A stretch of 30,542 nt of DNA from Bacteroidales bacterium. Its GTDB lineage: Bacteria; Bacteroidota; Bacteroidia; Bacteroidales; Marinilabiliaceae. The stretch covers positions 1 through 30,542 of the forward strand of contig SFOL01000012.1 in the NCBI GenBank assembly GCA_004552385.1, written 5' to 3'. Positions within the stretch are counted from its first letter, which is position 1, and the number at the start of each line of letters is the position of its first letter. A model generated the notes under the pieces. The model saw nothing but the letters and a program-made list of their open reading frames with translations. It made no database searches and was not told the DNA's origin. A program made the translations under genes and the position numbers. Below, piece after piece: positions 14,609 to 22,254 of this stretch.

Positions 14609-14639
14609 GATGCGTGAAGACATTTTGCGCATCTTTTTT
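14609..14639 (+). terminator. Probable terminator after the DUF2723 gene
   Basis: GATGCG (14609-14614) pairs with CGCATC (14628-14633), followed by six T. The stem is short and the loop 13 nt. It ends 12 nt before the next start codon, so it could also work as an attenuator of the histidine kinase gene. Confidence 0.55.
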
Positions 14640-14650
14640 ATAAATCACGA

Positions 14651-17600
14651 ATGTCGGCCGACTCTCAAATATTAGACAAACTCATAAATTCTGGCGTCTT
14701 CCTTTGGGATGCCTCAGAAAAACGTGTCTTCGAGATTAGCGACAACTTTCGTGACTTCCTTGGCCTCCGTTCCAATTGCGTTGACGCCCGAACCCTTCTA
14801 CAATTCCTTTCGCAGGAAAGCATCGACTCCACGTATCGCAAGGTGAGCCTCGGTGCCAAAGATTGGCGCTCCTTTTTCGTCATCGGCGGGCGCGAGTATT
14901 GTGTCAGATTCGCCAGGCTCGCCCGGTATTATGATTCCGATGGAGTGCGCCACTCTGCCGGCACGGCCAGCGTCGAGACTGACCCGCCAAGTCTGGCGAC
15001 GGTGGCCGGCCAGAACGCGGCCAAGGCTCCTGTTTCGATTTTTGACGACCACAGTGTCGAGAGCTTCCGCAGGCCGAAAGACGTCAGGCAGGCCGACGTC
15101 TATGACCTGATGGCCGAGATGGTTAAAGCCTTCCGCGCACATTTCCCGCCCGACGTCGTGGTGTCGGTGTGGATGCGCGTTGCCGATGAATACCTGTGCG
15201 TGGCCGTGTCGGGTAAAATTTTGACCGCGGAGAGGCAAGACGTGTTCCGTGTCGGGTTCCGCCACCGCTCAAAAGTCGTCGACGAGGTCATAAAGACCTA
15301 TGGGGTGCAAGTCTTCGCCTCCATGGAGCCCTTCACCGCCATTTCGCGCATGGAGGTCGTCGCGATTCACTTGTCAGGCTTGCGTTGCGGGGCGGTCTCG
15401 ACCGTAAGGTCCATTGACACGGGCGACCCATGGGGCTTCGTGGCATGCGTCTCTTCCAGGGTCAGGGATTGGAGCGCCGATGAGCGCCAGCGCATCCAGT
15501 TGCTGTCCGACTCGCTCTCTGTCTTCCTCGCGCAGTCTGACGCCTACTCACAAGTGGCCCACAATCTGCTCCTCTCGCAGCTGGCGTGCGAGGCGGGTGG
15601 TCTCTATACTTGGCAGTGGGATGTCGTGGCTCACAAGAGGTCGGTCCTGATGGCCGACGGCACTCTTGCCGATGCCCCGTACGAGCTCCTGGCCCACCAC
15701 GATGACCGCGCGTCTCTACTGACCGCCTACGCGTCTGTCGAGTGCGGCCGAAAGTCGGCGTTCCGCCTCAAAGCCAGGCTCAGGCTCGCTCCCGGTGCCG
15801 CCGTCAAGTGGTACGAAGTCTCGGCTCGCCGAGTATCATCGGGCCCCGACGGGCAGGCCTCCATGATCGTGGGCGTGGCCCGAGACATCGACGAGATTGT
15901 CCGCGCCGAGTACAATAAGCAGAAAGACATTGCCAAGCGCAATGATATTTACAACAAGATGCCCGCCGTCATCGCACTTTGCGACCCGCAGGGGCGGCAG
16001 GAGTATCTTAACGACAGGGCGCTCGTCGTCTTTGGAATAAGGACCGTCGAGGAGAGGCTGGGTGTCAACATCTTTGACAGCCCGCTGATCTCGGAAGAAC
16101 AAAAGACGGCCATAAAGGTGAACGACAGCTGCTCTTTCGACTTCATCTACGATTTCCGTAAGGTCACCCAGGCCGGATACTACCGCACCATGCGCTCCGA
16201 CGTGGTCGAGATGAACGTGCGCTCCGCGAAGCTCTACACGGGCGGAGTCATGACGGGCTTCCTCTTCGTCTTTACCGACCTCTCGCTCGTCGCGGGACAC
16301 AAGAGGCGGCTCAAGCTTTTCAACGGTTTCTTCTCCGAGATAGGCAAATTTTCCAAAATTGGCATATGCCAGTTCGGCCCAGGCGGCTTCTTCTCGGAAC
16401 AGTGGAATATCAACCTCGCCGTCAGTGGTGAGGTCAACCCGCACCGCCGCATGATCGAGTCGCAGGCCGTGTGCACTGCTGATATTGAGGCTATTAACGC
16501 AGCCCTCTCGTCCATGTACGACCATAAGATTACGCACTACAAGCGCGATGCAAGGGTCAGGCACGCCGACGGCGAGCACATCATATCGCTCAGCTTCTCA
16601 TATTCAGAGGTCGTCAACGCCATCACGGCCGTCTCTGTCGACGTCTCCGACGCTCACGAGAAGGAGGAGGCTCTCGTCAGGGCTTTGCGAAAGGCGGAGC
16701 AGGTCGAGAGTATGCGCTCCCGATTCTTCAACAGCATTAGCCACGAGCTGCGGACACCGCTCAACTCCATCGTCGGCTTCTCCGACCTCATTGCGCAGAC
16801 TCAGGTACATGGCGACTTTGCGCGCTACGCTGGCATCATAAGGCGAAGCAACGCGCAGCTCCTCAATCTCGTCGACGGCATCATGGAGCTCTCACAGTTG
16901 CAGACGGGCAACCGGTACTTCACAAGGCAGATGGTTGAAGTCGACTCCATCGTATCCGACATTCATGAGCGGATGAATGGTCAGCAGGGTGTCAACGTCC
17001 GTTTCCTCGCACCGCACGATCAGAAGATGAACGGTCTCAAGGCGCCGCTCGACATTGTCGCCACTTCTCAGATCATTTGCAAGATGGTCGCTAACGCTTT
17101 CCATTTCACCAAGAGCGGGTGCGTCATGCTCTGGTGCAGCGTGGAGGGCGGCAACGTCGTCTTCCATGTCTCAGACACGGGGTGCGGAATTCCTGCCGAC
17201 AAGCTCGAGTCCATATTCGACGTGTTCGAGAAGGTTGACGTTTTTGGCTCTGGCGCGGGGCTCGGGCTGACGGTGTGCCGCGAGCTCGCCCATCAGCTTG
17301 GTGGCGAGGTCGGGGTCGAATCGGCTGTCGGGCGTGGCTCCCACTTCTGGCTTTCGTTGCCTATGTTCGCCGACGAGGCGTCGACGGCCGACAAGTCCGC
17401 CACTCCAAGACCAAACATCGTCATTCTGCCTCATAACCAGGATCTCACGATCGCCGTGTCGCTCCTCATGCCGCAGTGCAACGTCTTCAGCTGCTCCAGG
17501 AACGAGTTCCCGAAGGTCTGGATGGACAACCGCCCCAGGCTCTCTGTCATTGACGTCAGGGAGTGCCCCGACGTCGCAATCCATTATGTCGAGAACGTCA

Positions 17601-17803
17601 GGGCTTTCGGCGACGACTATGTCGCGCTTGTCATCAACACGCCCGATAGTGGCATAGCCGAGGCCGACCTGCTCAGTGCCGGCGCGGCGTCTGTCGTCAT
17701 GGCGCCGCTTACCGAGACGTCGCTCGCCCACGCCATCTCAAGGCTTGTCGAGGGCGGGCTTGTGCGTATGCCTGTTGCCGACTGCAAGCGAATAATCTCT
17801 TAG
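14651..17803 (+). CDS. Soluble multi-PAS/GAF hybrid histidine kinase with degenerate receiver
   Basis: A 1050-residue sensor kinase with no membrane segment or signal peptide, so probably cytosolic. By inspection there is a PAS-like domain (about 5-85), a GAF-like region (145-296), and further PAS-like domains (about 305-420, 428-550, 558-675). Then comes HisKA with phospho-acceptor His698 in FNSISHELRTPLNSIVGFSDL. The HATPase domain has NAFHFT, DTGCGIP, FDVFEK and GAGLGLTV. The end (about 925-1045) looks like a receiver, and Asp968 (SVIDVRE) sits where the phospho-acceptor should be. The N-terminal acidic pair is replaced by PHNQD, and the conserved Lys-Pro reads Ala-Pro (VMAPLTE), so phosphotransfer there is doubtful. 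No response regulator gene is adjacent. The ligand is unknown. Confidence 0.85.
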   Translation: MSADSQILDKLINSGVFLWDASEKRVFEISDNFRDFLGLRSNCVDARTLLQFLSQESIDSTYRKVSLGAKDWRSFFVIGGREYCVRFARLARYYDSDGVRHSAGTASVETDPPSLATVAGQNAAKAPVSIFDDHSVESFRRPKDVRQADVYDLMAEMVKAFRAHFPPDVVVSVWMRVADEYLCVAVSGKILTAERQDVFRVGFRHRSKVVDEVIKTYGVQVFASMEPFTAISRMEVVAIHLSGLRCGAVSTVRSIDTGDPWGFVACVSSRVRDWSADERQRIQLLSDSLSVFLAQSDAYSQVAHNLLLSQLACEAGGLYTWQWDVVAHKRSVLMADGTLADAPYELLAHHDDRASLLTAYASVECGRKSAFRLKARLRLAPGAAVKWYEVSARRVSSGPDGQASMIVGVARDIDEIVRAEYNKQKDIAKRNDIYNKMPAVIALCDPQGRQEYLNDRALVVFGIRTVEERLGVNIFDSPLISEEQKTAIKVNDSCSFDFIYDFRKVTQAGYYRTMRSDVVEMNVRSAKLYTGGVMTGFLFVFTDLSLVAGHKRRLKLFNGFFSEIGKFSKIGICQFGPGGFFSEQWNINLAVSGEVNPHRRMIESQAVCTADIEAINAALSSMYDHKITHYKRDARVRHADGEHIISLSFSYSEVVNAITAVSVDVSDAHEKEEALVRALRKAEQVESMRSRFFNSISHELRTPLNSIVGFSDLIAQTQVHGDFARYAGIIRRSNAQLLNLVDGIMELSQLQTGNRYFTRQMVEVDSIVSDIHERMNGQQGVNVRFLAPHDQKMNGLKAPLDIVATSQIICKMVANAFHFTKSGCVMLWCSVEGGNVVFHVSDTGCGIPADKLESIFDVFEKVDVFGSGAGLGLTVCRELAHQLGGEVGVESAVGRGSHFWLSLPMFADEASTADKSATPRPNIVILPHNQDLTIAVSLLMPQCNVFSCSRNEFPKVWMDNRPRLSVIDVRECPDVAIHYVENVRAFGDDYVALVINTPDSGIAEADLLSAGAASVVMAPLTETSLAHAISRLVEGGLVRMPVADCKRIIS

Positions 17804-17818
17804 CTATTTCTCATCCTT

Positions 17819-18745
17819 ATGCGTAAGCGTTTTCTCCCTCCCGGGGGGCGCATCGCCATCGTATCCCCATCCGGCCTTTTGGCCGACGAGCTCCTCTCCG
17901 GCGGTGTCGAGGCTTTGCGCGCCGCCGGTTTCGCTGTTGATGTCATGCCCCACGTCCAAGGGTTCCGCTCCAGTGTGTTCTCCGCTCCTGACATCATGCG
18001 CGCCGCCGACTTGGCGGAGGCTCTCAGCCGTCCCGATGTCGATGCCGTGTGGTGCGCCCGTGGCGGCTACGGGGCCATGCGTACCCTCGAGGCTCTCGAG
18101 ACCCGCGGAGGGTGGAGCAAGGTCATGAGCCAGACCGACAAAGTGATAGTCGGCTTTAGCGACATCACGGCTTTACATTTCGCAGCCGTGCAGTGTGGCG
18201 GGGTGGGGCTTCACGGGCCCATGCTCAAGCATATTGCTACCCGGGGAGTCGGCGCGCCGGACGTGCAGGCCACACTCTCCCTGCTGCGTGGTGACGAATT
18301 TTCGCTCTCGCGCCAAGCCCTTCCCGGCAGCAGAGACGGAGAGGCGGAGGGGACGCTCATAGGCGGCAACCTCTCAATCATCTACTCTATGGCATCCACG
18401 CGGCTCATGCCACCGCCCGACGGGGCGGTGCTCTTCATCGAGGATCTGTCAGAGTATCGTTATCACGTGGACCGGATGATGCGGTCGCTCCGCTTCTCCG
18501 GCTACCTCTCCCGCCTTTCGGGCATTATCGTTGGTCAGATGACGGGTATGAGGGACGGGGCCACCCCTTTCGGGGCGGACGCGTTCCGCATAGTGGCGGA
18601 CTCCGTGGCGGACTACAGCTATCCCGTCTTCGTCGGCTATCCCGCTGGGCACGACCCGGCCGAGAACTTCCCGCTGCTTATCGGGGGGCGTTGCCGCCTC
18701 AGAGTCCGGGCGGGGATGGCCACGGTATGGCAGTCCGCCGTTTAG
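17819..18745 (+). CDS. LD-carboxypeptidase (peptidase family S66)
   Basis: A 308-residue serine peptidase of family S66, which trims the terminal D-Ala from murein tetrapeptides during peptidoglycan recycling. The catalytic triad is readable as Ser114 in VGFSDITALH, Glu208 in LFIEDLSEYRYHVDRMM and His278 in YPAGHDPAENFPL. ARGGYGAMR near residue 82 and GGNLSIIYS near 181 are the other family marks. There is no signal peptide, so it is cytosolic like LdcA. The related MccF immunity proteins share the fold, but no microcin genes are near. The ATG lies 15 nt after the kinase stop, so the two genes may be co-transcribed, though no functional link is evident. Confidence 0.92.
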   Translation: MRKRFLPPGGRIAIVSPSGLLADELLSGGVEALRAAGFAVDVMPHVQGFRSSVFSAPDIMRAADLAEALSRPDVDAVWCARGGYGAMRTLEALETRGGWSKVMSQTDKVIVGFSDITALHFAAVQCGGVGLHGPMLKHIATRGVGAPDVQATLSLLRGDEFSLSRQALPGSRDGEAEGTLIGGNLSIIYSMASTRLMPPPDGAVLFIEDLSEYRYHVDRMMRSLRFSGYLSRLSGIIVGQMTGMRDGATPFGADAFRIVADSVADYSYPVFVGYPAGHDPAENFPLLIGGRCRLRVRAGMATVWQSAV

Positions 18746-18773
18746 GCTTCGGCCGGCCCCGACTGTCGGGTAG

Positions 18774-18799
18774 ACAATTAGAGCCGCGGCTCTCATTGT
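18774..18799. terminator. Near-perfect 26-bp palindrome between convergent genes
   Basis: ACAATTAGAGCCG (18774-18786) mirrors CGGCTCTCATTGT (18787-18799) with one mismatch and no central spacer. It lies 28 nt after the LD-carboxypeptidase stop and before the convergent pseudogene. It could act as a terminator in either direction, though it has no U-tract. Confidence 0.4.
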
Positions 18800-18825
18800 G
18801 CCTCCATGGACGGATTTTTCCCCCC

Positions 18826-19323
18826 TTATCTCATGATGACCTTGTCGCCTTGTCGGCTGACAGCTAAGCCCCGATAGCCGCAGTCCACGGGGCGGCCCGT
18901 CAGGTCATAGTACCGGGCCTGAGCCCCTTCACCGCCGGCCCGCACATCTTTCACGGCCGTCTCGTCCGGATGCTCCGAGTGGTGCCCTATGCAGAGGAGC
19001 TTCTTGAAGATAGGTTGCGTCCACCGGCGGCTTCCCCTGTAGGACGGTGCGCTGCCGCAGGGCACGTGTAGGGTCATGGTCCCGCGGGAGCCGCAGACAA
19101 AGGTTTATCCCGCTGCCTAAATATACGGGTGGGGGCTCCGAGTGGACCATGACGTTCTTCAGCGTCTTTAGCCCCAATTCCATACAACCTTTGAGGTAGA
19201 TGTCCTCCTCACTCATTATCTCTTTGGTCTCAAGGTCTGCGCAGTTGTTTATAATCCTGTCGAAATTCTTCACCCTGGACGGGTTCTGTTCATATCTCTG
19301 AAGTGATCGGTCATTGTTCAGTT
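18826..19323 (-). pseudogene. Frameshifted C-terminal remnant of a BspA-like LRR, T9SS-type surface protein
   Basis: Two minus-strand frames together read as the end of a BspA-like (LRR_5) surface protein. The first, from about 19323 to 19110, contains LKNVMVHSEPPPVYLGSGIN. The second, from about 19105 to 18826, contains TMTLHVPCGSAPSYRGSRRW and then YYDLTGRPVDCGYRGLAVSR...KVIMR. LHVPxGSxxxYxxxxxW is the typical last-repeat motif, and YDLTGRPV...GLxVSRxxDKVIMR resembles a T9SS C-terminal sorting domain. The join requires a one-base shift near 19100-19110. The N-terminal bulk of such proteins is absent, and the frame closes at a TAA upstream, so this is a decayed fragment. An undetected base error in the sequence could cause the frameshift but not the missing N-terminus. 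Confidence 0.65.
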
Positions 19324-19442
19324 ATCCGACTTTTTGCCGTTATATCCTAAAGTTTAATGTTAAAAGCATTCATAATAATATTACGTACAGCTCCTTTCCG
19401 GAGGGAGGCGGGTGCGTAAGGTGAAAAAAAAGTCGCTCGGCG
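19324..19442. other. Intergenic upstream of the tRNA-Gln cluster
   Basis: An AT-richer stretch with no gene. It includes a short CTCCTTTCCGGAGG hairpin near 19391 and a run of eight A at about 19424. Confidence 0.35.
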
Positions 19443-19473
19443 TTTGCAATGATGAAATAAAGCACTAATTTTG
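19443..19473 (+). promoter_or_regulatory. Bacteroidota promoter for the tRNA-Gln cluster
   Basis: TTTG (19443-19446) and TAATTTTG (19466-19473) are separated by exactly 19 nt. This is a textbook match to the -33 TTTG / -7 TAnnTTTG consensus, and the clearest promoter in the window. Confidence 0.8.
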
Positions 19474-19526
19474 TGTCACAATTCCGCAGGGGACTTCCTT
19501 AATGCCGATGCTTCCCGCAAAACTAT

Positions 19527-19597
19527 TGCCCTATAGTATAAAGGTAGTACAGAAGATTCTGGTTCTTTTAGTCTGGGTTCGAATCCTGGTGGGGCAA
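19527..19597 (+). tRNA. tRNA-Gln (anticodon CTG), copy 1
   Basis: A 71-nt cloverleaf with acceptor TGCCCTA/TGGGGCA starting with the U1-A72 pair typical of tRNA-Gln. The D-stem is GTAT/GTAC and the anticodon stem GAAGA/TCTTT with loop TTCTGGT gives anticodon CTG, reading CAG. The T-loop is TTCGAAT. CCA is not encoded. It is identical to copy 2 at 19723-19793. Confidence 0.93.
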
Positions 19598-19642
19598 CTA
19601 TCTCTCTCGTCAGAGATATGGGTGGAAGACACCTTTTTGGCT

Positions 19643-19713
19643 TGATCCATAGTATAATGGCAGTACAGGAGATTTTGGTTCTCTTAGTCGAGGTTCGAAT
19701 CCCCGTGGATCAA
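19643..19713 (+). tRNA. tRNA-Gln (anticodon TTG)
   Basis: A 71-nt cloverleaf with acceptor TGATCCA/TGGATCA and anticodon stem GGAGA/TCTCT around loop TTTTGGT. The anticodon is therefore TTG, reading CAA and by wobble CAG. It lies between the two CTG copies, 45 nt after the first and 9 nt before the second. Confidence 0.93.
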
Positions 19714-19722
19714 CTTTATTTT

Positions 19723-19793
19723 TGCCCTATAGTATAAAGGTAGTACAGAAGATTCTGGTTCTTTTAGTCTGGGTTCGAATCCTGGTGGGGCAA
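19723..19793 (+). tRNA. tRNA-Gln (anticodon CTG), copy 2
   Basis: An exact 71-nt duplicate of the copy at 19527-19597, including the anticodon CTG. It ends 3 nt before a strong terminator, so the three tRNA genes form one transcription unit. Confidence 0.93.
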
Positions 19794-19796
19794 CAT

Positions 19797-19828
19797 GAGG
19801 TGGCGACTTTATCGTCACCTCTTTTTTT
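19797..19828 (+). terminator. Intrinsic terminator of the tRNA-Gln operon
   Basis: GAGGTGGCGA (19797-19806) pairs with TCGTCACCTC (19812-19821) with one G-U pair and a 5-nt loop, followed by seven T. Confidence 0.93.
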
Positions 19829-19941
19829 ATGCCTGAGCGCGAACCCTTTAATACTGCCAACCGGAGTTTTGGTGCTTTTTGACGGTCTGCGTTTAGCCTG
19901 ACAGCCTCTGTATGCATACCGCATGGCCTGCTGACAGATGG

Positions 19942-19983
19942 CGTGACGCCCGGGTGCGAGACTATTCGCACCCGGGCGTCACG
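19942..19983. terminator. Perfect 18-bp hairpin between the tRNA cluster and kdsB
   Basis: 19942-19959 is perfectly complementary to 19966-19983 with a 6-nt loop. It lies 25 nt past the kdsB stop (minus strand), where no U-tract follows. On the plus strand it is followed by TGTTTT. It is probably the 3' end of kdsB transcripts. Confidence 0.6.
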
Positions 19984-20007
19984 TGTTTTCATGCCGATTT
20001 GGTAAGC

Positions 20008-20766
20008 CTATATCAGCCCTCTGCGTTTCAGCTCCTCCAGGTCTTCCGGGGTGTCGATGCTGAGGCTCTCCAACTTGGTGGGCAACACTCTTACCTTGTA
20101 TCCGTTCTCTAACCATCTCAGCTGCTCCAGGCTTTCGCATTTCTCCAGATCGCCGGGTGCCAGCTTGGTCAGCTGGTGCAACGTGTCCGTGCGGTAGGCG
20201 TAGAGACCTATGTGGTTCCAGTAGTCGTGGCTCTTCTGCCAGTCGTGCTCCGCCACTCCGCGCAGGTAGGGGATGGGCTGGCGGCTGAAGTAGAGGGCGT
20301 CACCCTGCGCGCTCACCACCACCTTGGGCTTGTTCGGGTTGAAGAGGTCCTCCTCGTTGTCAGCGTGTTTCACCAGCGTGGCAATTTCCACGCTCGGGTC
20401 GTCAAACGCGCTCGTGAGCAGCGCCACCTGCTCCGGCTTTATGAAAGGCTCGTCGCCCTGGATGTTCACCACGACGCTATAGCTCCGCCCGTCTTCGGCC
20501 TCCACCTTGCTCACGGCCTCGGCGCATCTGTCAGTGCCGCTCCTGTGGCTCGTCGAGGTCATAACCACGCGGCCGCCAAAGGCCTCCACCGCGTCGGCTA
20601 TCCTGGCGTCGTCTGTCGCCACGGCCACGTTGGTCAGGGTCTTGCATACCTGCTCATACACTCTTCTTATCATCGGTTTGCCGCCAATGTCGGCCAAAGG
20701 TTTGCCCGGGAAGCGCGTCGAGGCGTAGCGGGCGGGTATCAGCCCTATGATGTTGTCTCTCTCCAT
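20008..20766 (-). CDS. kdsB: 3-deoxy-manno-octulosonate cytidylyltransferase
   Basis: Activates Kdo as CMP-Kdo for the lipid A inner core of LPS, in the cytosol. The 252-residue enzyme has the nucleotidyltransferase N-terminus GLIPARYASTRFPGKPLADIGGKPMI (residues 8-33). It also has TSTSHRSGTDRCAEA, VVNIQGDEPFI near residue 98 and NHIGLYAYR near 188. Length and end (DTPEDLEELKRRGLI) match the family. The ATG at 20766 lies about 30 nt from a -7 box (TATTTTTG) that forms a symmetric pair with the promoter of the divergent sigma-54 activator. A perfect hairpin follows the gene. Confidence 0.96.
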   Translation of the reverse strand: MERDNIIGLIPARYASTRFPGKPLADIGGKPMIRRVYEQVCKTLTNVAVATDDARIADAVEAFGGRVVMTSTSHRSGTDRCAEAVSKVEAEDGRSYSVVVNIQGDEPFIKPEQVALLTSAFDDPSVEIATLVKHADNEEDLFNPNKPKVVVSAQGDALYFSRQPIPYLRGVAEHDWQKSHDYWNHIGLYAYRTDTLHQLTKLAPGDLEKCESLEQLRWLENGYKVRVLPTKLESLSIDTPEDLEELKRRGLI

Positions 20767-20794
20767 GTCGTCTTGCTCGTTTTTTATCTTTCGG

Positions 20795-20812
20795 CAAAAA
20801 TAGCTACTTTTG
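20795..20812. promoter_or_regulatory. Symmetric divergent -7 boxes for kdsB and the sigma-54 activator
   Basis: CAAAAATA at 20795-20802 is a perfect TAnnTTTG box on the minus strand, facing kdsB. TACTTTTG at 20805-20812 is the same on the plus strand, facing the activator gene. Only GC separates them, making an almost perfect 18-bp palindrome. I see no TTG at the usual -33 distance on either side, so recruitment may need another factor, or the palindrome may itself be an operator. Confidence 0.5.
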
Positions 20813-20922
20813 GTGTCTGCTATCTATGCCTGCTCCCCTTTTTCTGCGGAGCGGCGGTGCGCGGGCGCAAGTCGCGCTCCCGGGCGGCGGCCAGTGGCGC
20901 CACCTCTTCTTCTTTTTGACTT

Positions 20923-22254
20923 ATGGCGGATAACTCTGAAATAAAGGCGCGGTTCGGCATCATCGGTAATGACCCTGACTTCCTCAGGGCCATCGACACC
21001 GCCGTGCAGGTGGCCCCAATACAGCTCTCGGTGCTCATCATCGGCGAGAGCGGCGCGGGCAAAGAGGTCTTCCCGCAGATTATTCACGCGTTCAGCTCGC
21101 GAAAGCACAATCCCTACGTGGCCGTCAACTGCGGCGCGATACCCGAGGGTACGATCGACTCTGAGCTTTTCGGCCACGAGAAGGGAGCTTTCACCGGCGC
21201 GCTCAACGAGCGTAAGGGATATTTCGAGGAGGCCAACGGGGGCACCATCTTTCTCGATGAGATCGGAGAGCTGCCTCTCGCCACGCAGGCCAAGCTGCTC
21301 AGGGTACTCGAGAAAGGCGAGTATATGCGCGTGGGATCTTCCCTCGTCAAGAAGACCGACGTCCGAGTGGTCGCGGCAACCAATGTCGACCTTGAGAAGG
21401 CCATCACGTCCGGGCGATTCCGCGAGGACCTCTTCTACCGTCTCAACGGAGTCCTTATTCGGATACCGCCACTCCGAAAGCGCAAGGGCGACATCCCGCA
21501 GCTGTTCCACAAGTTCACGTCCGACTTCGCCGACGCCAACCGCATACCGCCCGTGCGCCTCACACCCGAGGCCGTGAGCGAGCTCGTGTCATACGACTGG
21601 CCAGGCAACGTCAGGCAGCTCAAAAACGTCGCCGAGCAGCTCACCGTCCTCGCCCCCGACCGCGTCGTCTCCGGACAGGACATGACGCGCTTCATCCCGG
21701 ACACGCGATCCGCCGCACACGGACGAATGCTGCCGCAGGTCGACGGCGCACACGAGCAAGCGTTCAACTCGGATCGTGAGCTCCTCTATAAGATCCTTTT
21801 CGACCTCCGCAACGACGTCAACGACCTCAAGAAGCTCGTCCTCTCCCTCATCAACCGCGACGGAGGACCCGCGTCGCTCAGCAAGGAGAACCTTCAGCTC
21901 CTGCAGCGAATCTTCTCGTCTCGCGACTCCGAACATCGGATCCCCGAGGCCGACGACGACTTACAGGTCGAGGAGCAGGCCCCGCTGGCGCAGCCGTCGC
22001 GAGTCGACCACCTGACGTCCGGCTCCCTCAAGGGCCAGGTCGAGGACATCACGCCACTCCGCCCCGCCGAAGCCGCCGACCTCCGAGACGCCGACGAGGC
22101 GCGACCCGTCTCAATAGCCGACAATGAGAAGGAACTCATCCGAAAGGCGCTCATCAAGAACAAAGGAAGCAGGCGTGTTACGGCCCGGGAACTACAAATA
22201 TCAGAGCGCACGCTCTATCGCAAGATTCATGACTATGGCCTCGATGACATTTAG
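20923..22254 (+). CDS. Sigma-54-dependent transcriptional activator (AAA+ and Fis-type HTH, no receiver)
   Basis: A 443-residue bacterial enhancer-binding protein that remodels RpoN-holoenzyme using ATP. Residues about 12-240 are the AAA+ domain. It has Walker A GESGAGKE (42-49), GAFTGA (88-93, the sigma-54 contact loop), Walker B GGTIFLDEIGE, and sensor/arginine-finger region GRFREDLFYRL. A variable acidic linker (about 290-395) precedes a Fis-type HTH (RRVTARELQISERTLYRKIHDYG). No receiver, GAF or PAS domain precedes the AAA+ part, so control must come from a partner protein or its own expression. It overlaps lptE, tying it to the envelope operon. Homologues at this locus are, as I recall, common in Bacteroidota. 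Confidence 0.92.
   Translation: MADNSEIKARFGIIGNDPDFLRAIDTAVQVAPIQLSVLIIGESGAGKEVFPQIIHAFSSRKHNPYVAVNCGAIPEGTIDSELFGHEKGAFTGALNERKGYFEEANGGTIFLDEIGELPLATQAKLLRVLEKGEYMRVGSSLVKKTDVRVVAATNVDLEKAITSGRFREDLFYRLNGVLIRIPPLRKRKGDIPQLFHKFTSDFADANRIPPVRLTPEAVSELVSYDWPGNVRQLKNVAEQLTVLAPDRVVSGQDMTRFIPDTRSAAHGRMLPQVDGAHEQAFNSDRELLYKILFDLRNDVNDLKKLVLSLINRDGGPASLSKENLQLLQRIFSSRDSEHRIPEADDDLQVEEQAPLAQPSRVDHLTSGSLKGQVEDITPLRPAEAADLRDADEARPVSIADNEKELIRKALIKNKGSRRVTARELQISERTLYRKIHDYGLDDI

Noticed and set aside
17819..18745. MccF-type microcin self-immunity for the S66 peptidase
   Set aside because: The fold is shared, but no microcin biosynthesis genes are near. Murein LD-carboxypeptidase is the simpler reading.
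18746..19526. A mobile element or integration site near the tRNA-Gln cluster
   Set aside because: No integrase, transposase, terminal inverted repeats or tRNA-end duplication beyond the functional tRNA copies was found. The only coding trace is the decayed surface-protein fragment.
19527..19793. Short repeated units with spacers, superficially like a small CRISPR array
   Set aside because: The repeats fold as complete tRNA-Gln cloverleafs with proper anticodon and T-loops; there are no cas genes.
19684..19992. A 102-codon minus-strand frame over the tRNA-Gln genes
   Set aside because: It is antisense to two tRNAs and a terminator. It has no start context or recognisable product.
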